NCBI GenBank assembly: GCA_015680685.1
Contig: MNCI01018250.1
Coordinates: 112,845 to 176,844 of the forward strand
From: Gnetum montanum
Taxonomy: Eukaryota; Streptophyta; Gnetopsida; Gnetales; Gnetaceae
Length of the DNA stretch: 64,000 nt
Reading direction: 5' to 3'
Shown: positions 10,199-23,651 of the stretch, piece by piece
Position numbering within the stretch: the first letter of the stretch is position 1
Layout of the letters: the number at the start of each line of letters is the position of its first letter
The notes under the pieces: model-generated
Databases searched by the model: none
Seen by the model: only the letters and a program-made list of their open reading frames with translations
What the model was told of the DNA's origin: nothing
Position numbers and translations under genes: made by a program

Positions 10199-13036
10199 AG
10201 TCATTTTATATCCAAAAAGCATGTTTTGTATCTTGGCTTTAATTTGTTTTTATATTCATAGTTGATTTTGTATAAAAATTTTATAAAACTTCATGCCCCA
10301 TCTTTTACTACATTATAGTATTTATTATATTAGACACTTATTCATACTTGCTTTGTTAAACCCATGCACCTTTATTTGTAAACATGCACTGCCATTTACC
10401 AGTTTTAAACATGGAAAAGATTAAGAGAAATTAATTGGCAGAATAATTAAGCATTAGACATGGCATACACAGGATAAAATAGGAAAATAAGACGAATCGG
10501 AAATTAAGGAAGAAAAACGAAAGAGTGGATGAGATGTCGGAATGGAATTATGGGAAGATGGCATGGACATAGTGAGTACTACCAGGAAGAATTTAAGATG
10601 GATCAGCACCACTCAATGCGGATTGTGTTCCCTATTATACACTGTTACCAAGTTCTTTAAGTCGCACTTGTTTTGCCAATATAATGCAGTGCCATTTGTG
10701 CAATATTCAAATTTTCACGAGGGTCCTGCCAGTATTCATTTGCAAATGTTTATTAGGTTTTTGTTTGAACATTTTTAAATTTTGGTATGCCCAGGTTGAA
10801 TTGGTACTTGCGCTTCTTCTTGCTTGTTATGTTTGAAAATTGACATTTGAAATGACTGCAATTTTTTATTATTGTCGCACCAAATTTCAAGGTGCTATTT
10901 TTAGGGCGGGATAATTCTACAGCCATGTGTGCAATTTTTAAATTTTATGCCATGTCCTATTGGATTGTTTTAACACGTATTTGTTGCCCTATTGCATCTG
11001 GCCAACTTTAAAATTTTTCGCTCGATTACGCTCACAACTTTGGTCTATCCTGTTCTGCGGTTTTGGTTTCATATTTTTTTTTTTTTTTTCATTTTGGGTT
11101 TAAACTCGATGTATAATTCATAGGTACTGTAATTTGTGGAATGGTGGGTTTTGAAATGGGAAAGAAAATGGTATACGGTTCACCTGAATGTAATGGGCGA
11201 ATGGATGAATGGAGGCATATCTGGAAACCGCCGCTCAAAAGTTTTCCCCTTGGACTTATATTGATACCTACACATCTCTTGGTTTCTGTTTGGTATCCCT
11301 GTAGATCATTTTTTTTAATCCCTCTTTTTCAAGTTGTACTTAATTGTGATCTAACTGAATAGAAAAGGGGGTTGGAATTGAAGTTTATTTTGTTTGAATG
11401 TTAATTTTTAATTTTATTTTGGTTGTTCGATTATCTTGTCCTCAGCATGCTTGAATGTTACTGTTGTTGCTACAGTTTGTTTGGCGGACTGTACCGATTC
11501 AAATTTCTTAGTTCAAAGTCTAACGATATATGTGAATGTGCCGAGCACTTTTGTTGAAGATAATTCTTAATTATCTTTGTTGAGCTGCATTCTAGGTGAG
11601 GCTGTATCTTGAAGTAATGGCACTGCAAATGTATTAATAGTTTTCCATCCTCATCCCATCCCATCTTAGCTCTATGAAAAATGGATATTAGATCCTTTAA
11701 AATCGTGGTGGTTGTCATTTTCTTTTTTTCTTATTTTTTGGCGAGGAGGCCAATTACCACCTCATTCAAGAGTCATGGTAAAATAATTTTATTGTGGTAA
11801 TGGTGAGGGGGAGTTCTTTTGGTCATGTTTTTCTTATTATTGGACTTTGCCATGCTAAATAAATAATTATCATCATAAGGCTAGGATAAGAGATGAATTT
11901 TGTCACAAGAATTATTATTTGCAAGAACTCCTTTGTAATTTGGATTTTGCTTTTGGAAAATCATTTTTCAATGAATCAAGTTAAGACTAATTCTCTTAGC
12001 CAAATAATAGATATATATATGTTGATATCAACACTCCCATTCTAGGCATGGAGCCATTCATAAATTGGTTTAATCACATTAAATCAAGCATAATACATTT
12101 ATAGAAAGATGAGTTTGTGTTCTTCATTACTCATATCCATAACATATTTGTTTTAAGTTGATAAAATAGAATAAAAGAATGTAATATCAACTTTGTTTAT
12201 AAAGGTTATCTAAAATCATAAACTAAGATTTCTAATGAAAAATAGATTGCTACTATTTTGAAAAGTCTTCAGAAACAATGTGCTAAAGACTTGGATGGAA
12301 ATCACATCATTATTGGTGGACATCACTATGTCAACTTTGGAGAATCAGGAAATCACAGATCACACAAGAACACATGGAAGGAATAAAATAGATATATAAA
12401 AAAATCAAAAATAATGAAAACAATGGTATTGCAATTGTAGAATGCATGCAGGGGGCAACTTAGCAATTGCATTTGCATGGTTTGTTTCTTCTAGGGATAT
12501 TCTTCGCCACATTCTAGGGTTGATTAGTTGCAGCTGCGAACGAAATTGTGTTGAATTGTTCACACTCTTGTTGCTGTGAAAAACTTGAACCAGAGGTGCA
12601 TGTTTTGTTGCTGGGCAGCCACATGGTGGCAATTGAAGAATCCAATTCCTTAATCTATACTAGTGTTATGTTTTCTAGTTTCCAGTTTTGTTTTTGCAGC
12701 AGTAACAAGAATGCACATTAAAGATTTATGGTAGTAATGGAGCTGCAACTTGGATGTTGGCGTTGCAATGTGGATGTGCCACTCCATCAACCATGTTCTT
12801 TGACTGTGGAACTGCAGCTATTTTCTGCACGTTACCTTGATGAAGATTATCATTTTTCTATAATGGACGTTACGTGGGTTATGAACTGTGGTTGCTAGCC
12901 ATTTCCTACATTAATGGTAGGTCGTTTGGCATTGGAGTCATGTTTCCTTGTTGTAGCTGTTTTCTGCACGTAACAGGCTCATGTAGCCATCATGTGTGCC
13001 CATGTTGCAATAACTGCCATTTTCTATGCTTGGGCA
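10199..13036. other. 2.8 kb without a recognised gene
   Basis: AT-rich, with a T tract near 11072-11088. Frames such as 10542-10778 and 11141-11362 show no motif. The segments around 12820-12840, 12950-12980 and 13010-13030 share a CTGC-type TTTTCT core and look like a degraded short repeat. This is probably the left flank of E1. Confidence 0.45.
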
Positions 13037-13768
13037 TGTTGCAATCGAAAACGTCGATGGTTAGAGCACTGAGGTCCATGGGCATATAGCCTAGCCTTGA
13101 ATTCATGCGAAGGCCTACTAGAGGCATAAACGAGGTTCCCTAAATAGTCTGACTAATCGAAAAAGACTTATCGGATGCAACAGGTGTGTAGTGTTGTTAG
13201 CTACAATGTTGATGCAAGATGGTGTTAATTGTGCAAGCGGTGTTTGCAGTGTTAACAGTGTTTATAGTGTCAACGATGTCAAGTGTAGTCATAGGTGTCC
13301 AAGGAGGGATGAGCATAGTCAAAAGTTTTAGTGAAGTGGACGATGTCAATGCATGTAGACCATGGCCCAAGCATAGTTTTAGGTGTAGCTATGTAATAAA
13401 ATAGTGAAAAATGCAAGTGTAGAAAATGCAAAGAAAGAGAGAGAGAAGCAAAACATTTCCCCAAATGAGGTTGAGCATAGTTAACACCAAAAGGGGTTAG
13501 GAGGAAAACAAGCGTAGTGGACAACATAGTCATAGTCTTTGAGGTGTTTGGCCATGAAGACTGGCATTCCACTGAGGTGTCTACGTTTTCTGAGTTGGCT
13601 ACCATGGTGTACCATTAGATACAATGTTTTGTTGGGCTATGGGGGTCTAAAGTGGTTTGCAACTTCACCTCTTCTTAGTTTGCTGAAATGCCTTTGGTTT
13701 TCTCCCAAGTGCTCCTTTGATTTGCCAACTCTTTGACTTGCCAACCCTAAAAAATTTGAGGGAGCAGG

Positions 13769-13778
13769 TATTTATAGG
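13769..13778 (-). promoter_or_regulatory. E1 3' LTR TATA box
   Basis: CCTATAAATA on the minus strand. The same box is at 48981-48990 in the other E1 LTR and at 49881-49890 and 57858-57867 in the E2 LTRs, each downstream of the hairpin repeats. Confidence 0.65.
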
Positions 13779-14159
13779 TTTAGGGTTAGCAAAAAATGCA
13801 AAATGACTACCACATGGTGGAGAGGATGATTGGGACTATGCTTAGTGTAGTTACTATTTATGTGATGTACTAATGGGCTGCTAGTGTTGTGCTTTGCTAT
13901 GCTTTGTTAAACTCTACGAGATTGTGAGACTATGATTATGCTGCCAATTGCATGTGTGTACTAAGAAAATTGCAGGGTACCTAAAAAATGCAAGCCAAAG
14001 ACTATGCTTTGTGGGACTACACTTTCGCATGGGGCCAAGCGTAGTTACAATTTTGGGGCAAAAGGAGATACCAGAAAAAAGCATTTTTTTTACTACACTT
14101 ACCAAAGGTGAGTTGACTGCATTTTGGAGTTGAGCCAAGCATCATTGCTATGTTGTGAA

Positions 14160-14640
14160 GGTTGCTAGAGACTATTTTGGCTGACTACACTCTCCATGGG
14201 GGGCTGACTATGCTCCCCACTAGCGGTAAGCATAGTTCTGGGACTTAGAAAAAATTTGCAAAAACTTACTTCCTGCTAACTATGTTCTCCACAAGAGGTC
14301 AACTACGCTCTCATCTGGGGGAAAGCATAGTGTTGACACTTAGAAAAAATTTGCAAAAAATGGCCTTCATGCTGACTACACTCTCCACGAGAGGCTGACT
14401 ATGCTTCCATCTGAGGAAGAGTGTAGTCTTAGCACTTAGAAGAAATTTGCAAAAACTAACCTTTGTGTTGACTACTCTCTCTACAAGAGGCTAACTATGC
14501 TTTCATTTGGGGTTGAGTGTAGTATCAACACTTAGCCAAAACTATGAAAAAAATGGCCTTGGTGTTGACTACGCTCTTCATGAGAGGTTGATTATGTTCC
14601 CATCTAGGGAAGAGCGTAGTCTCAACACTTAGCTAAAATT
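14160..14640. repeat. Hairpin-unit tandem array in E1 3' LTR, about 5 units
   Basis: Units of roughly 96 bp, each with an inverted repeat of ACTACGCTC / GAGCGTAGT type (often decayed to ACTATGCTC or GAGTGTAGT) followed by an AACACTTAGAAAAAATTTGC-like spacer. The array is in U3, upstream of the TATA box. Confidence 0.8.
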
Positions 14641-14680
14641 TGCAATCAGGATGCCATAGTCTAGATTTGGTGGTGTTTCA

Positions 14681-14699
14681 TTGGCCACTCTTTGTTGAC
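14681..14699 (-). other. E1 polypurine tract
   Basis: On the minus strand GTCAACAAAGAGTGGCCAA ends exactly at the TG start of the 3' LTR. The E2 counterpart reads GTCAACAAAGAGGGGCCAA. Confidence 0.65.
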
Positions 14700-16177
14700 A
14701 TCTAGAGGAGTGGCTTGAGAGACAATAAAAAGAATAACAAAGCACCATAATAGACTTGGCACCAACATCACTCTTCATTTTTTGATCAAATGTTGCTACA
14801 TCATGCCCAAGAGTGCTATGAATAGTCATATGCTAGATAGTAGGTGAGGATTGGGAGTAAAAGGTGTAGATGATGTGTTGGGGATAAAAGGGAATGATGC
14901 AAGGATATCACAGTTGGTGGTGATCATGGCACTAGAGTGGCTTATCCTTGAAAATGTTAAATTCTCATTGGAGTGCTTGGGAGAGAGTCAAGGTGTAGGT
15001 TCAAGTTTGGGCCAGTTGCAAAACGATTTTCCTATTGGATTGCTCGACGATGTGCTTTTCCCTCCTCCCCCATTTTTTTGGTAGGGTGAACCTTCTTTGG
15101 GATCTTCACATTACTAAATGCCTACTGCAAGGTGCATCCCATCAAGGGGGTTGCATGTCAATAAATGGGATTTGGTTTGTTATTTGCAAAATCATGTCAC
15201 ATCTATACAATAGGTGTTTTTTGCTTGGGATTACTTATGTTACATCCACCTAGCCTTTGATCGGTTGACCAAGGCTTCCCATAGGATGACTTATGTTACG
15301 TCCACCTTTTGTTCTACAGTGTGACTTGAAGAGGATGCCATGTGATCACAACACGTGAGCATGAACAAGGTTTGCAATCTTTGCTACATGGAAAATGAAA
15401 GGGTATCGGGATATAGGAGTATATGTGAGTAGGCTATAATGGAATAATATGAATATGCACTCTTGAGAGGTGTAACTAGTTTAATCATGCACATCGAAGT
15501 GATGTGGTGACTTGTTGTTGCAATGAGATGCACCTTTGCACAACCACCTGGGGCTTCATCCTGCAAACATAACTTGGAGAAGACAAAAAAAACCACACAA
15601 GACATAAATGCAAGTAGACTGTAGATGAAAAAATGTAGAAGGCCACATTAATGACACAGGTTGCGTAGATTGCAAGTGCTTTATTCTGGAACTATAGTGT
15701 GCTCACTCGCTTACTTGTAGAAGGATGGAAAAAGTTATTGATGATTGATTGCTAACCTAATTTAAGGTCTTAGTAGATCATGGCTTTACTAGTTTAAGGT
15801 CCTAGTAGACCATCGGGCCTAGTTTAAGGTCTTGGTAGATAATGTTATGCTAGTTTATAGTCCTAGCGAACTGCTTTGTGCTAGTTTAATGTCTTAGTGG
15901 ACGTTATGTGCCACTTTAAAGTTGTGGTAGACTACTAGTTTATAGTCTTAGTGGACATGTTATGCCAATTTAATGTTGTAATCCAAGGATGAGCTATGCT
16001 AGTTTATAGTTATAGTGGACCTCTATGCCAATTTAATGTCATAGAAAATGAACTGTGCTAGTTTAACGTTGTAGCAGATGACTATGTTAGTTTAGCATCA
16101 TAGGGAACGTGTTGTGCTAGTTTAGCATCATAATGAACGGTTGCTTAACTTGCTTGATTAATGTGTAGTGTTGCATG
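14700..16177. other. E1 3' spacer with TAGTTTAAGGTC-type repeats
   Basis: Non-coding region between the pol stop and the polypurine tract. From about 15750 to 16140, units of 35-45 bp built on GCTAGTTTAAGGTC-TAGTAGAC repeat about nine times with decay. Similar units are at 52130-52340 in E2, so they belong to the element. The rest (14700-15740) is also shared with E2 (51066-52120). Confidence 0.65.
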
Positions 16178-19100
16178 CTAAATATAGTATAGCTTCAAGT
16201 GTGAATAGTTCACTAGATTGGCAAACTTATTTCTATCTTGATTAGCAAGCTTGAATGCTCTGTTGTCATAGGCCTTAGTGACTAGGAAAGGCCCTTCCCA
16301 ATTGGTTGAGAATTTTTCTGTAGGTTCACGAATGGCCATGAGGACTAGGTTCCCTTTCTTGATTGAGCACTAATGCTAATTGTGATGATGCTTTTTTCAT
16401 TGTTTTTCTTCATACCACTCGATGCAATCAAGAGTATGCATGTGCTCCTCCTCTATTGAGTCAAGGTCTACAGTTCTCAACTCATTATTCTAACCTTCAT
16501 TGATGAAGTTTGAGAGGATTACCCAAGGTGATGAAACCTACAATTCAAGTGGTAAAACTACATCAAATAGGTAGACTAGGCTATAAGGTGTCATAACTGT
16601 TGTTATTTGATGCATTATGTAGTAGGCCTAAAGTGTGTAGATTAGTTGCTCATGCCATTGTCATTTACTATTGCTTAGCATCTTCTTGAGGAGGTTAATG
16701 ATAACCTTGTTGGTGGCCTTCGCTTGAGGGTAGTATTGCAATGAAAAAGAGTGCTTGATGCTGAAGTGCTTGCAAAAGAATTGGATTTTGGTGCTACTAA
16801 ACTATGGTCTGTTGTCCATCACTATGGTCATGGGAAAGCTGAAATAGGTTACTATATTATCTAACACGAACTTGCAAACCTATTGTGATGTCATCTTCCT
16901 AAGAGAAATTACTTTGACCCACTTGGTGAAATATTCTGTTGTGGTTATTATGAAGCTATGCCTTGTGTAGGACTTAGGAGTTATGGGTTTGATAATGTCT
17001 AGGCCCCAATGTTGGAACAGCCACATGGTTTGCATTGTATGCAATTCAATTTGTGGCACATGCATCAAGTTACTATGCCATTGACAAACATCACACGTTT
17101 TGACTTTCCAAATGTAATTGCTCTCCATGTAAGGCCAATAGTAGCCTAGTCATCTGATTTTTACTACCATTGCCCTAGGTTCTATGTGACCTCCACATAG
17201 TCCTTTGTGGAATTGCTCAATGATTGCTTTTGCTTCATTTTCACTTATGCAAGTTAGCAATATGCCATCATAGGATTTGTGACATTATGTGTTATCACCC
17301 ATGATGACGTATTGTTGTGAACATTTGCTTACTATGTCCTTTTGAGTAGTAGTTAGGTGTTATGGGGCCTTACCTTGTAGACGGTACACCTTGCTATCGT
17401 CATACCAATCTTTTGCGTGGGTGGTGCTAATTGTGGCTATGGATGTGTCTTTGATGGTTTGCATGATAGGTGTAGTGTAATCTACAACTACATTGCTAAC
17501 TTTAGGGAACATGTTGGACATTAACAATTGCAAAGTATTGAAGCAAGTGTTTTGTCAAATCGCAGTAAGGCTGTAAATGTTGTGCTTTATAGGTGTGAAC
17601 CTCTACTATTTGGTTGACCACTAATTGTGAATCACCTCAAATCACTATGTGTTGGATCTCTAGGTCACGTGCTATAAGGATTCCTTGAAGGACATCTTCG
17701 TACTCTACCATGTTGTTAGTACAAGGAAATGTGAAATGATATGCAAAAGGTCGAATCTTCCTAGAGGGAAACATGATAATAGTAGCAGTGCTACCTCTTT
17801 AAGAGGTTGAATCTTCATCAAAATGCAAGAGTGCCTCATAGTTATTAGGCACTTGGCTGATACTGCTAACATGCTTGTCTAGGAACTTAGGGTTTATAAT
17901 AGCTTGATTATCTACTAGTGAAGTCATGAGTTGTGTGGCTATATCTTGACCTTTTATTAAATATTATGCAACATAATGCAGGTCAAACTCCATTGTTATT
18001 GCTTTCCTCTGTGCAATGTGACTACTTTCATAGATATTCATTGTTATAACTTGAAGTACATTGTCCTTGCAAATGATGTTAACCTAGCTACAGAAGAGGT
18101 AATGCCTCTACTTCTTTAGTGAAAAGACTAGGGCAAGGCAATACTTCTCCATGTCATTGTATCTCATTTCATGGGCTACTAATGCATGGCTTAGGTAGTA
18201 GATTGGGACCTCTACGCCATCATCTTACTTTTGGTGAAGTAGAGAAGCAATGGACATGTCAAAAGTGGCAAGGTAGATGTAAAAAGGTTTATCTCCTTGC
18301 AAAGGGTGAACCATAGGAAATTGTGCTAGCTCTTGCTTAATGTTGTTGAAGGCTTGTTGGTATTGAGCTATCCACTCAAAGCAAGCTCTTTTCTTGAGCA
18401 AATGTTACATTGGTTGTAGCTTATTGGTTAACTAGTCCATAAACCTACGTATGAATTGTATTCTACCTTGCAACCCTCATAGCTCTTTAAGGTTAGTTAG
18501 TGGTGCTAAGTTGGTTATGGCCTTAACCTTGTCAAGATCTATGCGTATGCTTGCTTCAGATACTACAAAGCTTAGCATCCTCACCTTTTTGATGCCAAAA
18601 ACACATTTCTTGTGGTTTAACCTAAGCTTATGTTTTAAGCAATGTTTAAGCACTAAGTCTAAGTCATTTACATGGCTATGGGCCACTTTGGACTTAACTA
18701 CTATATCAACCACATAGTCATTGAGCAAACTCAACATGTAATCACTAAAGATGTACATCATTATGTGTTGGTATGTTGCTCCTATGTTCTTTAGTCCAAA
18801 AGGCATCATTGTGTAGCAAAATGTACCCCAAAGGGTCATGAAGGTTGCACTAAGCTGGTGCTCAGGGTTGATTCTAATTTTGTTTCCTAATTTGGTTGTA
18901 ACCTAAAAACCCATTTATGAAGGATAATAAAGCATGTCCAGCCATGGTATCGATTAGTTGATCAATACTAGGTACTGGAAAATCATCTTGATCATTACCT
19001 TATTTAGGTCCCAGAAGTCTATGCAAATGCATATACTTCCATTTTTCTTAGGCACAAATATGATGTTGGAGAGCCAATCCACATAGTCAATAGCGCAAAT

Positions 19101-19600
19101 GAAACTAGCTTTGTAAAGCTTGGTGATCTCATCATGGACTACCAATGCCATCTCAAGTATAACCTTGCATGCTTTCTGTTTAACTGGTTTGATGCAAGGG
19201 TCAAGGATGATGTTGTGTTGGACTAGTCAAGGATCTAGGCCCAACATGTCCTCGTATGACCATGCAAATGCTTTGATGTTATCATTAAGTACTTTAGTGA
19301 TGTCTTGAGCATGCTAGGGTTTTAGCGAGGAGCTTAGTTTTAGTGTTCTTACCTCATCATTGTGCATTACCATAGGGATCTTGACAAGGGAATCCTCCAT
19401 GACATCCCCTGCCTCAAGGTTAAGAGCCTTAACTAGATGGTCGGGCTAGTCTAGTGGTGCTTCAACAAATGCCATGTATTCATTGTAGGCTATAGACTCA
19501 AGGTCTAGGAAATAAGGGTTAATGCATTGCTTAATATTGTCATAAGGCCCCATGAGAACCAAGGGTGAGAAGATCTACTCCTGCATAGCCATGTCATGTC
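16178..19600 (-). pseudogene. pol: E1 pol: RT, RNase H, second RNase H, integrase (decayed)
   Basis: Read from 19600 to the stop at 16180-16178. RT spans about 19160-18470, with FVPKKNGSI, MMPFGLKN and a catalytic box reading YVVD where YVDD is expected, so the active site is lost. A first RNase H-like segment is near 18340-18030. A second, RNase H-like segment follows at about 17790-17560 (MVEYE, GDSQLVVNQIVE). Tandem RNase H domains before integrase are diagnostic of the Tat lineage. Integrase, about 17170-16200, has TCDVCQ of the zinc domain, WGLDII (first Asp), VMDNRP (second Asp) and AKATNKV, where the catalytic Glu of AEATNKV is Lys. The C-terminal WEGPFLV motif is present. Many stops and frameshifts make it non-functional. 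Confidence 0.85.
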
Positions 19601-21689
19601 CTGAAAAAATAAACTAGAAAAACATCAAGTGGCACATATTTTGACAAAGTTAATATGCACAAATGAGAAAAATAAATCTAATGAAATTTGCTTAAGTATG
19701 CATGCAAATTGCTATGGGAGGTAAACATGTTTATGCTAGTCTTAGGCCTCGGTAGGCCACCGATGTGTCAAGCATGCCATTTTGAGGAGGGTCGGTCATG
19801 CTTAGGAGTGGGATTAGCTTGCACATTTTTAGGGTAGCAAAAAATCATCTTTTCAAGCTCAATATGATTGACTACACCCTCATCCAACTATGCTCTCCAT
19901 TGGACATGTGGTGGCAAGCGTAGTCCCTAGTCGGTGGATCATTAAATGATCCTAGGAGGATATATAGACATGGTTTTACCATGGTAACTTGCCATTTTTT
20001 GCCATTTCACCATGATGTTGGAAGTGTAGTCTTGTTCCTGCTTTTGTCTTTAATGTCAATGGAGAGCATAGTTGGGGGAAAGATGACATGCCAAAGTGAA
20101 CACCTTCACCTAGGGTTGGCAAATGTTGCTAAGGGAGAGAGAGCACTGAGCTGCCTATTGTAGGTGTTTGTGGAGGAGAGGAGGTCATTTGCATTAGGTA
20201 GGTACATCAACTACATTCTTCCCCTTTTCCTATTTTTCTATCTCTGTTGATTGTGATTTTTTCTTTTGGTGAGGGTTTTGTGGATTTTAGGAAGCATAGT
20301 CTCATGGTGCCACCTTGCACATCCTACCGCAGTAGTGGTAGTCACAACTATGCACTGTTTGCAATGTGGTGTGGTGGTAGGGAGGGCATGGAAAGAGGGA
20401 AGGTTTTTCTTGTCTAGTTTGGGCTTTTGGGGTCCTTTGGGGCTACATGTGTTTAAGGCTTTGTAGGGTTTGGAAGCTGCATAGGGTTTTGGGGCATGTG
20501 GGGTTTAGGGCCTTGGGCATTATGCTCTACGCTGTGGCTATGGGGGCCATGGCCATCATTTCATGATGCAATGTAGTTGAAGGGGGCCACGACTGCCATC
20601 GTGTGTCATTCTTTTCATCATTTTTTCTTTTTTATTTGGTTTTTTGTGTTGTGCCTACATAGGGTCTAGGGTTTCACACAAGCTGGGGCACGCAGGGTTG
20701 TAGGCCCATGAAGGGTTCTATAGTTGTGCGAGCTTTGCAGGGCTTGAGGGCCACAAGCATTCTGAGGATCATAGGCATTGAGCATTTTTTTTTGTTATTT
20801 TTGAGGAGCGAGGGTTAGAGCCCCATGCATTGTCCATCATGACATGGCTCTATGCAATGCAACCATGGTCACTACTAGGGTTTCGACAGTGGCAGGAGGG
20901 AGCACTATGATGGGCATGATGGAGATAAGGTTCTACTGCATTTTTCTTTAATTTTTTTCTAATGTTGACAGTGGCAGGTGACACAACCTACCATAGCAGC
21001 AAAGTGTAAGGTGGTGCCCTAGTAGGTATGACATGATGAGCATGGCACCATGGGGACTACGCTCTCCACGCATTAAGAGCGTAGTCTGCTAACTATTTGC
21101 TAAAATGCCTATTTTTTGAAGGTTGTAGTTTTTGCCAAAGTGTGTGCTTGCCAAAATGCCTATTTTTTAGGACTACTCTCTCCATTGTGGTAATCCAGAG
21201 TTAGTAAAAATTTTCCTAACTATGCACAGTGCTAAACTTGCAAAAACGTAGTATTAATCTTGCAAAATGTGTTATACCCCAATGAGTACCAGGCACGTCA
21301 AATGAGTTAATTGATGTCCTACATCCATGGAGCCCTAAGGTGTATTATCGAAATTAGGCATTTTTGCTAATTTATGTTAATAATTTATAATATATATATC
21401 AATATTTTACATCTATGCATGTATACTAATGCTTTGCTTGTTGCTTGATGATTGTAGGATGTTGCTAAAACCCATTTTGATCATAGTTGTGCTCATGGGA
21501 ATCCTGTGTTGCATAAGTGAACCTATCCCCAACACCCCTATGCCAAACATGCAAGTAGATCATCAAGTTCTGGGAGCTCCTAGAGTACCTATTGTAGTAG
21601 TTCAGTGTGATGATGTGGTCACACTTGGTGGTTGAGGCTGCAAGTGCTATCATCGAGACACTACTACTTGGGCAAATCAAAACATTCTG
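19601..21689. other. E1 spacer start, then unassigned DNA with ACTACGCT motifs
   Basis: 19590-19760 matches 52400-52530 of E2, joining pol to the GGCC-type spacer, and is E1 sequence. From about 19770 it diverges. ACTACGCT/AGCGTAGT words recur at 19870-20070 and 21050-21200 without the LTR layout. Near 21455 an acceptor-like GATGATTGTAG precedes a short plus-strand frame to about 21640. This may be the first piece of the antisense coding region described at 36573-38460. Confidence 0.4.
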
Positions 21690-21811
21690 AAGTTAGAAAA
21701 AATTTTGTTGGGATCTTGTGCAGCTAATGAAAAGATAGAATAAGAAAGTAGAGGAGGAAAAAGTTAAAAAACAGAATTAAGAAAAAGCTCAAAGTGACAT
21801 TAACAAAGCAG

Positions 21812-21865
21812 AGCTAAAACATAAAACATTTTCGAGGATTCTCACCCCTTTTCAGTATGTCTCAA
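21812..21865 (-). ncRNA. Hammerhead-like ribozyme core, PLE copy M
   Basis: On the minus strand: ACATACTGAAAAG, a GGGG-loop-like stem II with a TGAGAAT loop, CCTC, then GAAAATGTTTTATG. It keeps the GAAA box that other copies have lost, but the CTGATGA box has decayed to CTGAAAA. Confidence 0.55.
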
Positions 21866-22558
21866 GCTAAGATGTACAATGTCAAGAGCACAAGTGCCTA
21901 ATTTATAGTATCCCAACTTAGTTAAATCTAAAATTTGGAGGCAAAATAAAATTTAACTAGGCCCCACTCATTCAGGTTGAAGTGGGGGTGGGACGAAGCA
22001 CTTAAATCCATTTCTAACAAGGAGTGAACGTAACTTTCTAGGATTTCGCCAATAAGAAACCATATTTGGAATAACATTCTAGAGAGTTGGATCTTTTTGG
22101 CGAAGCTGATCAAGTATATGGTTTAGGAGGGCCCTCGCGTTCAAGGATTTAGTAGAAGTACTAAAATCCAATTTGAAGATAAGAGAGGTCCATTTCCTAA
22201 CACGAAGGTCATTATTTTGTTGGAGTCTAGCTAGAAGTGTTCCACGTGAAGTAGCAAGAACAAGGTTGAAGCATTTGACCAACAGACGAGAAGGATACCC
22301 TTGAGCATAAAGTTGTCAGAAGAGTTGCTACCAAATTTGTTGAAGATTGCCAAGACATGATTCCTGATGAGTTATCGTTGAAGTTCTGCAATGATGACTA
22401 CTTTTTTCTAATGGAAAGGATGTCATAAGGAGAAAGGGATGTACTAGTATGCATTTAAGGGTTTTTTATAACACTTAGTAGAAATGATACCAATGTTAGC
22501 AAAATGAGGATCCTTGAAGAAGGTAACATTCAGAATATTAACTGCATAATCAGAAATT

Positions 22559-22575
22559 GGGGGGGGGGGGGGGGG
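22559..22575. repeat. 17-bp G homopolymer
   Basis: Uninterrupted G run inside the RT pseudogene. The homologous place in copy P2 has only five C on the coding strand. It may be a real expansion or a length error in assembly. Confidence 0.8.
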
Positions 22576-23651
22576 CCAGTAATGTTGATTGATGAATAAA
22601 CATTACCATATCAAGAGAGAAGAAGTGAAATGGAATCTTTAGAGCCATTATAAATGCCAAAAGCATCATTAATGAATCTTTTAAAATACAAAAGATTTTG
22701 GGAATTGGGAGCTGTGAAAACTTGTCTTTCAAGATGACATAAAAAAAGGCATGCATAAACAACGATGAAGTTGCTACCCATTGCAATGCCTCTAATCTAT
22801 TTATATTGAACTCCATTGAATCCCAAGTAGTGTTCTCGAAGCACCAAAGAAGCAATCTCGAGAATGGCATTGCTATAGAGATTCTGCAAGGGGAATGGTT
22901 TTGCAAAAAAATATGTTTCAACCATATCTTTGAAGGAAGTAATGCCATGATTAGTGGGGATGTTAGGGTAAAGAGATTCTACATCAAAAATAAAGAAAAG
23001 TACATTAATAGGTAAAAATCTTGAATGGAGATCACGAATTAAGGTAGAGGAATCTTAAAGGTGATATGGTTGGGAACAAATGATTGGAAACAAAAAATAA
23101 TGGAGGAGGCGTGAAGCGAGTTCAAGCACATAACCTGTGTAGGAGTAGATTGGGAGGCCAACCATTATAGGTTTGTGAATTTTAGGGATTAAATAGAAAT
23201 TATAAGGTTTAGAGGCATTGCATTGAAGCATTGAATCCTTAAAATTATTAAAAACCTATAGGTAACAGTTGATGATAGAAAACAGTCGATGACAAAGATC
23301 ATCCTATGTAACAGAATCCACACACAAGTAAACATTCGAATCGGAAAGTTGCCCGATTGCTTCTTGAAGATACCAAGAGGAATCTAAGACACAAAATCCA
23401 AGATTTTTATCCACAAGCTAAATGATGATGCTCATGTCTTTTTGAAATTTGCAAAGTGCTTCAAAAAGACGACATGGTAGAGGTAGTTAACTGCTAAAAT
23501 CAATAGAGGAGAGTGCAACTTCAAGGGAAGCAAGGAAATTACAAATGCAATTTTCGAGCTTGAGATTGAAACTACTAATTGGAGGATTCCAATTGTTACA
23601 TTGATGGAATTTCATTTTAGCAATTTGAGTTGCCATAATAAACAATGAAGA

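Larger units (their letters stand above)
13037..14680 (-). repeat. E1 3' LTR
   Basis: 1644 bp. On the minus strand it starts TGAAACACCACC at 14680 and ends ...GATTGCAACA at 13037. It matches 48242-49096 and then 59046-60907. The upstream half (U3) carries about five hairpin units. A TATA box lies at 13778-13769 on the minus strand. Confidence 0.8.

Noticed and set aside
10542-11362. Candidate small plus-strand genes
   Set aside because: No homologous motif, no splice pattern and biased AT composition.
13279-14138. Frames inside the E1 3' LTR
   Set aside because: They lie in LTR sequence and are not conserved in the other LTR copies.
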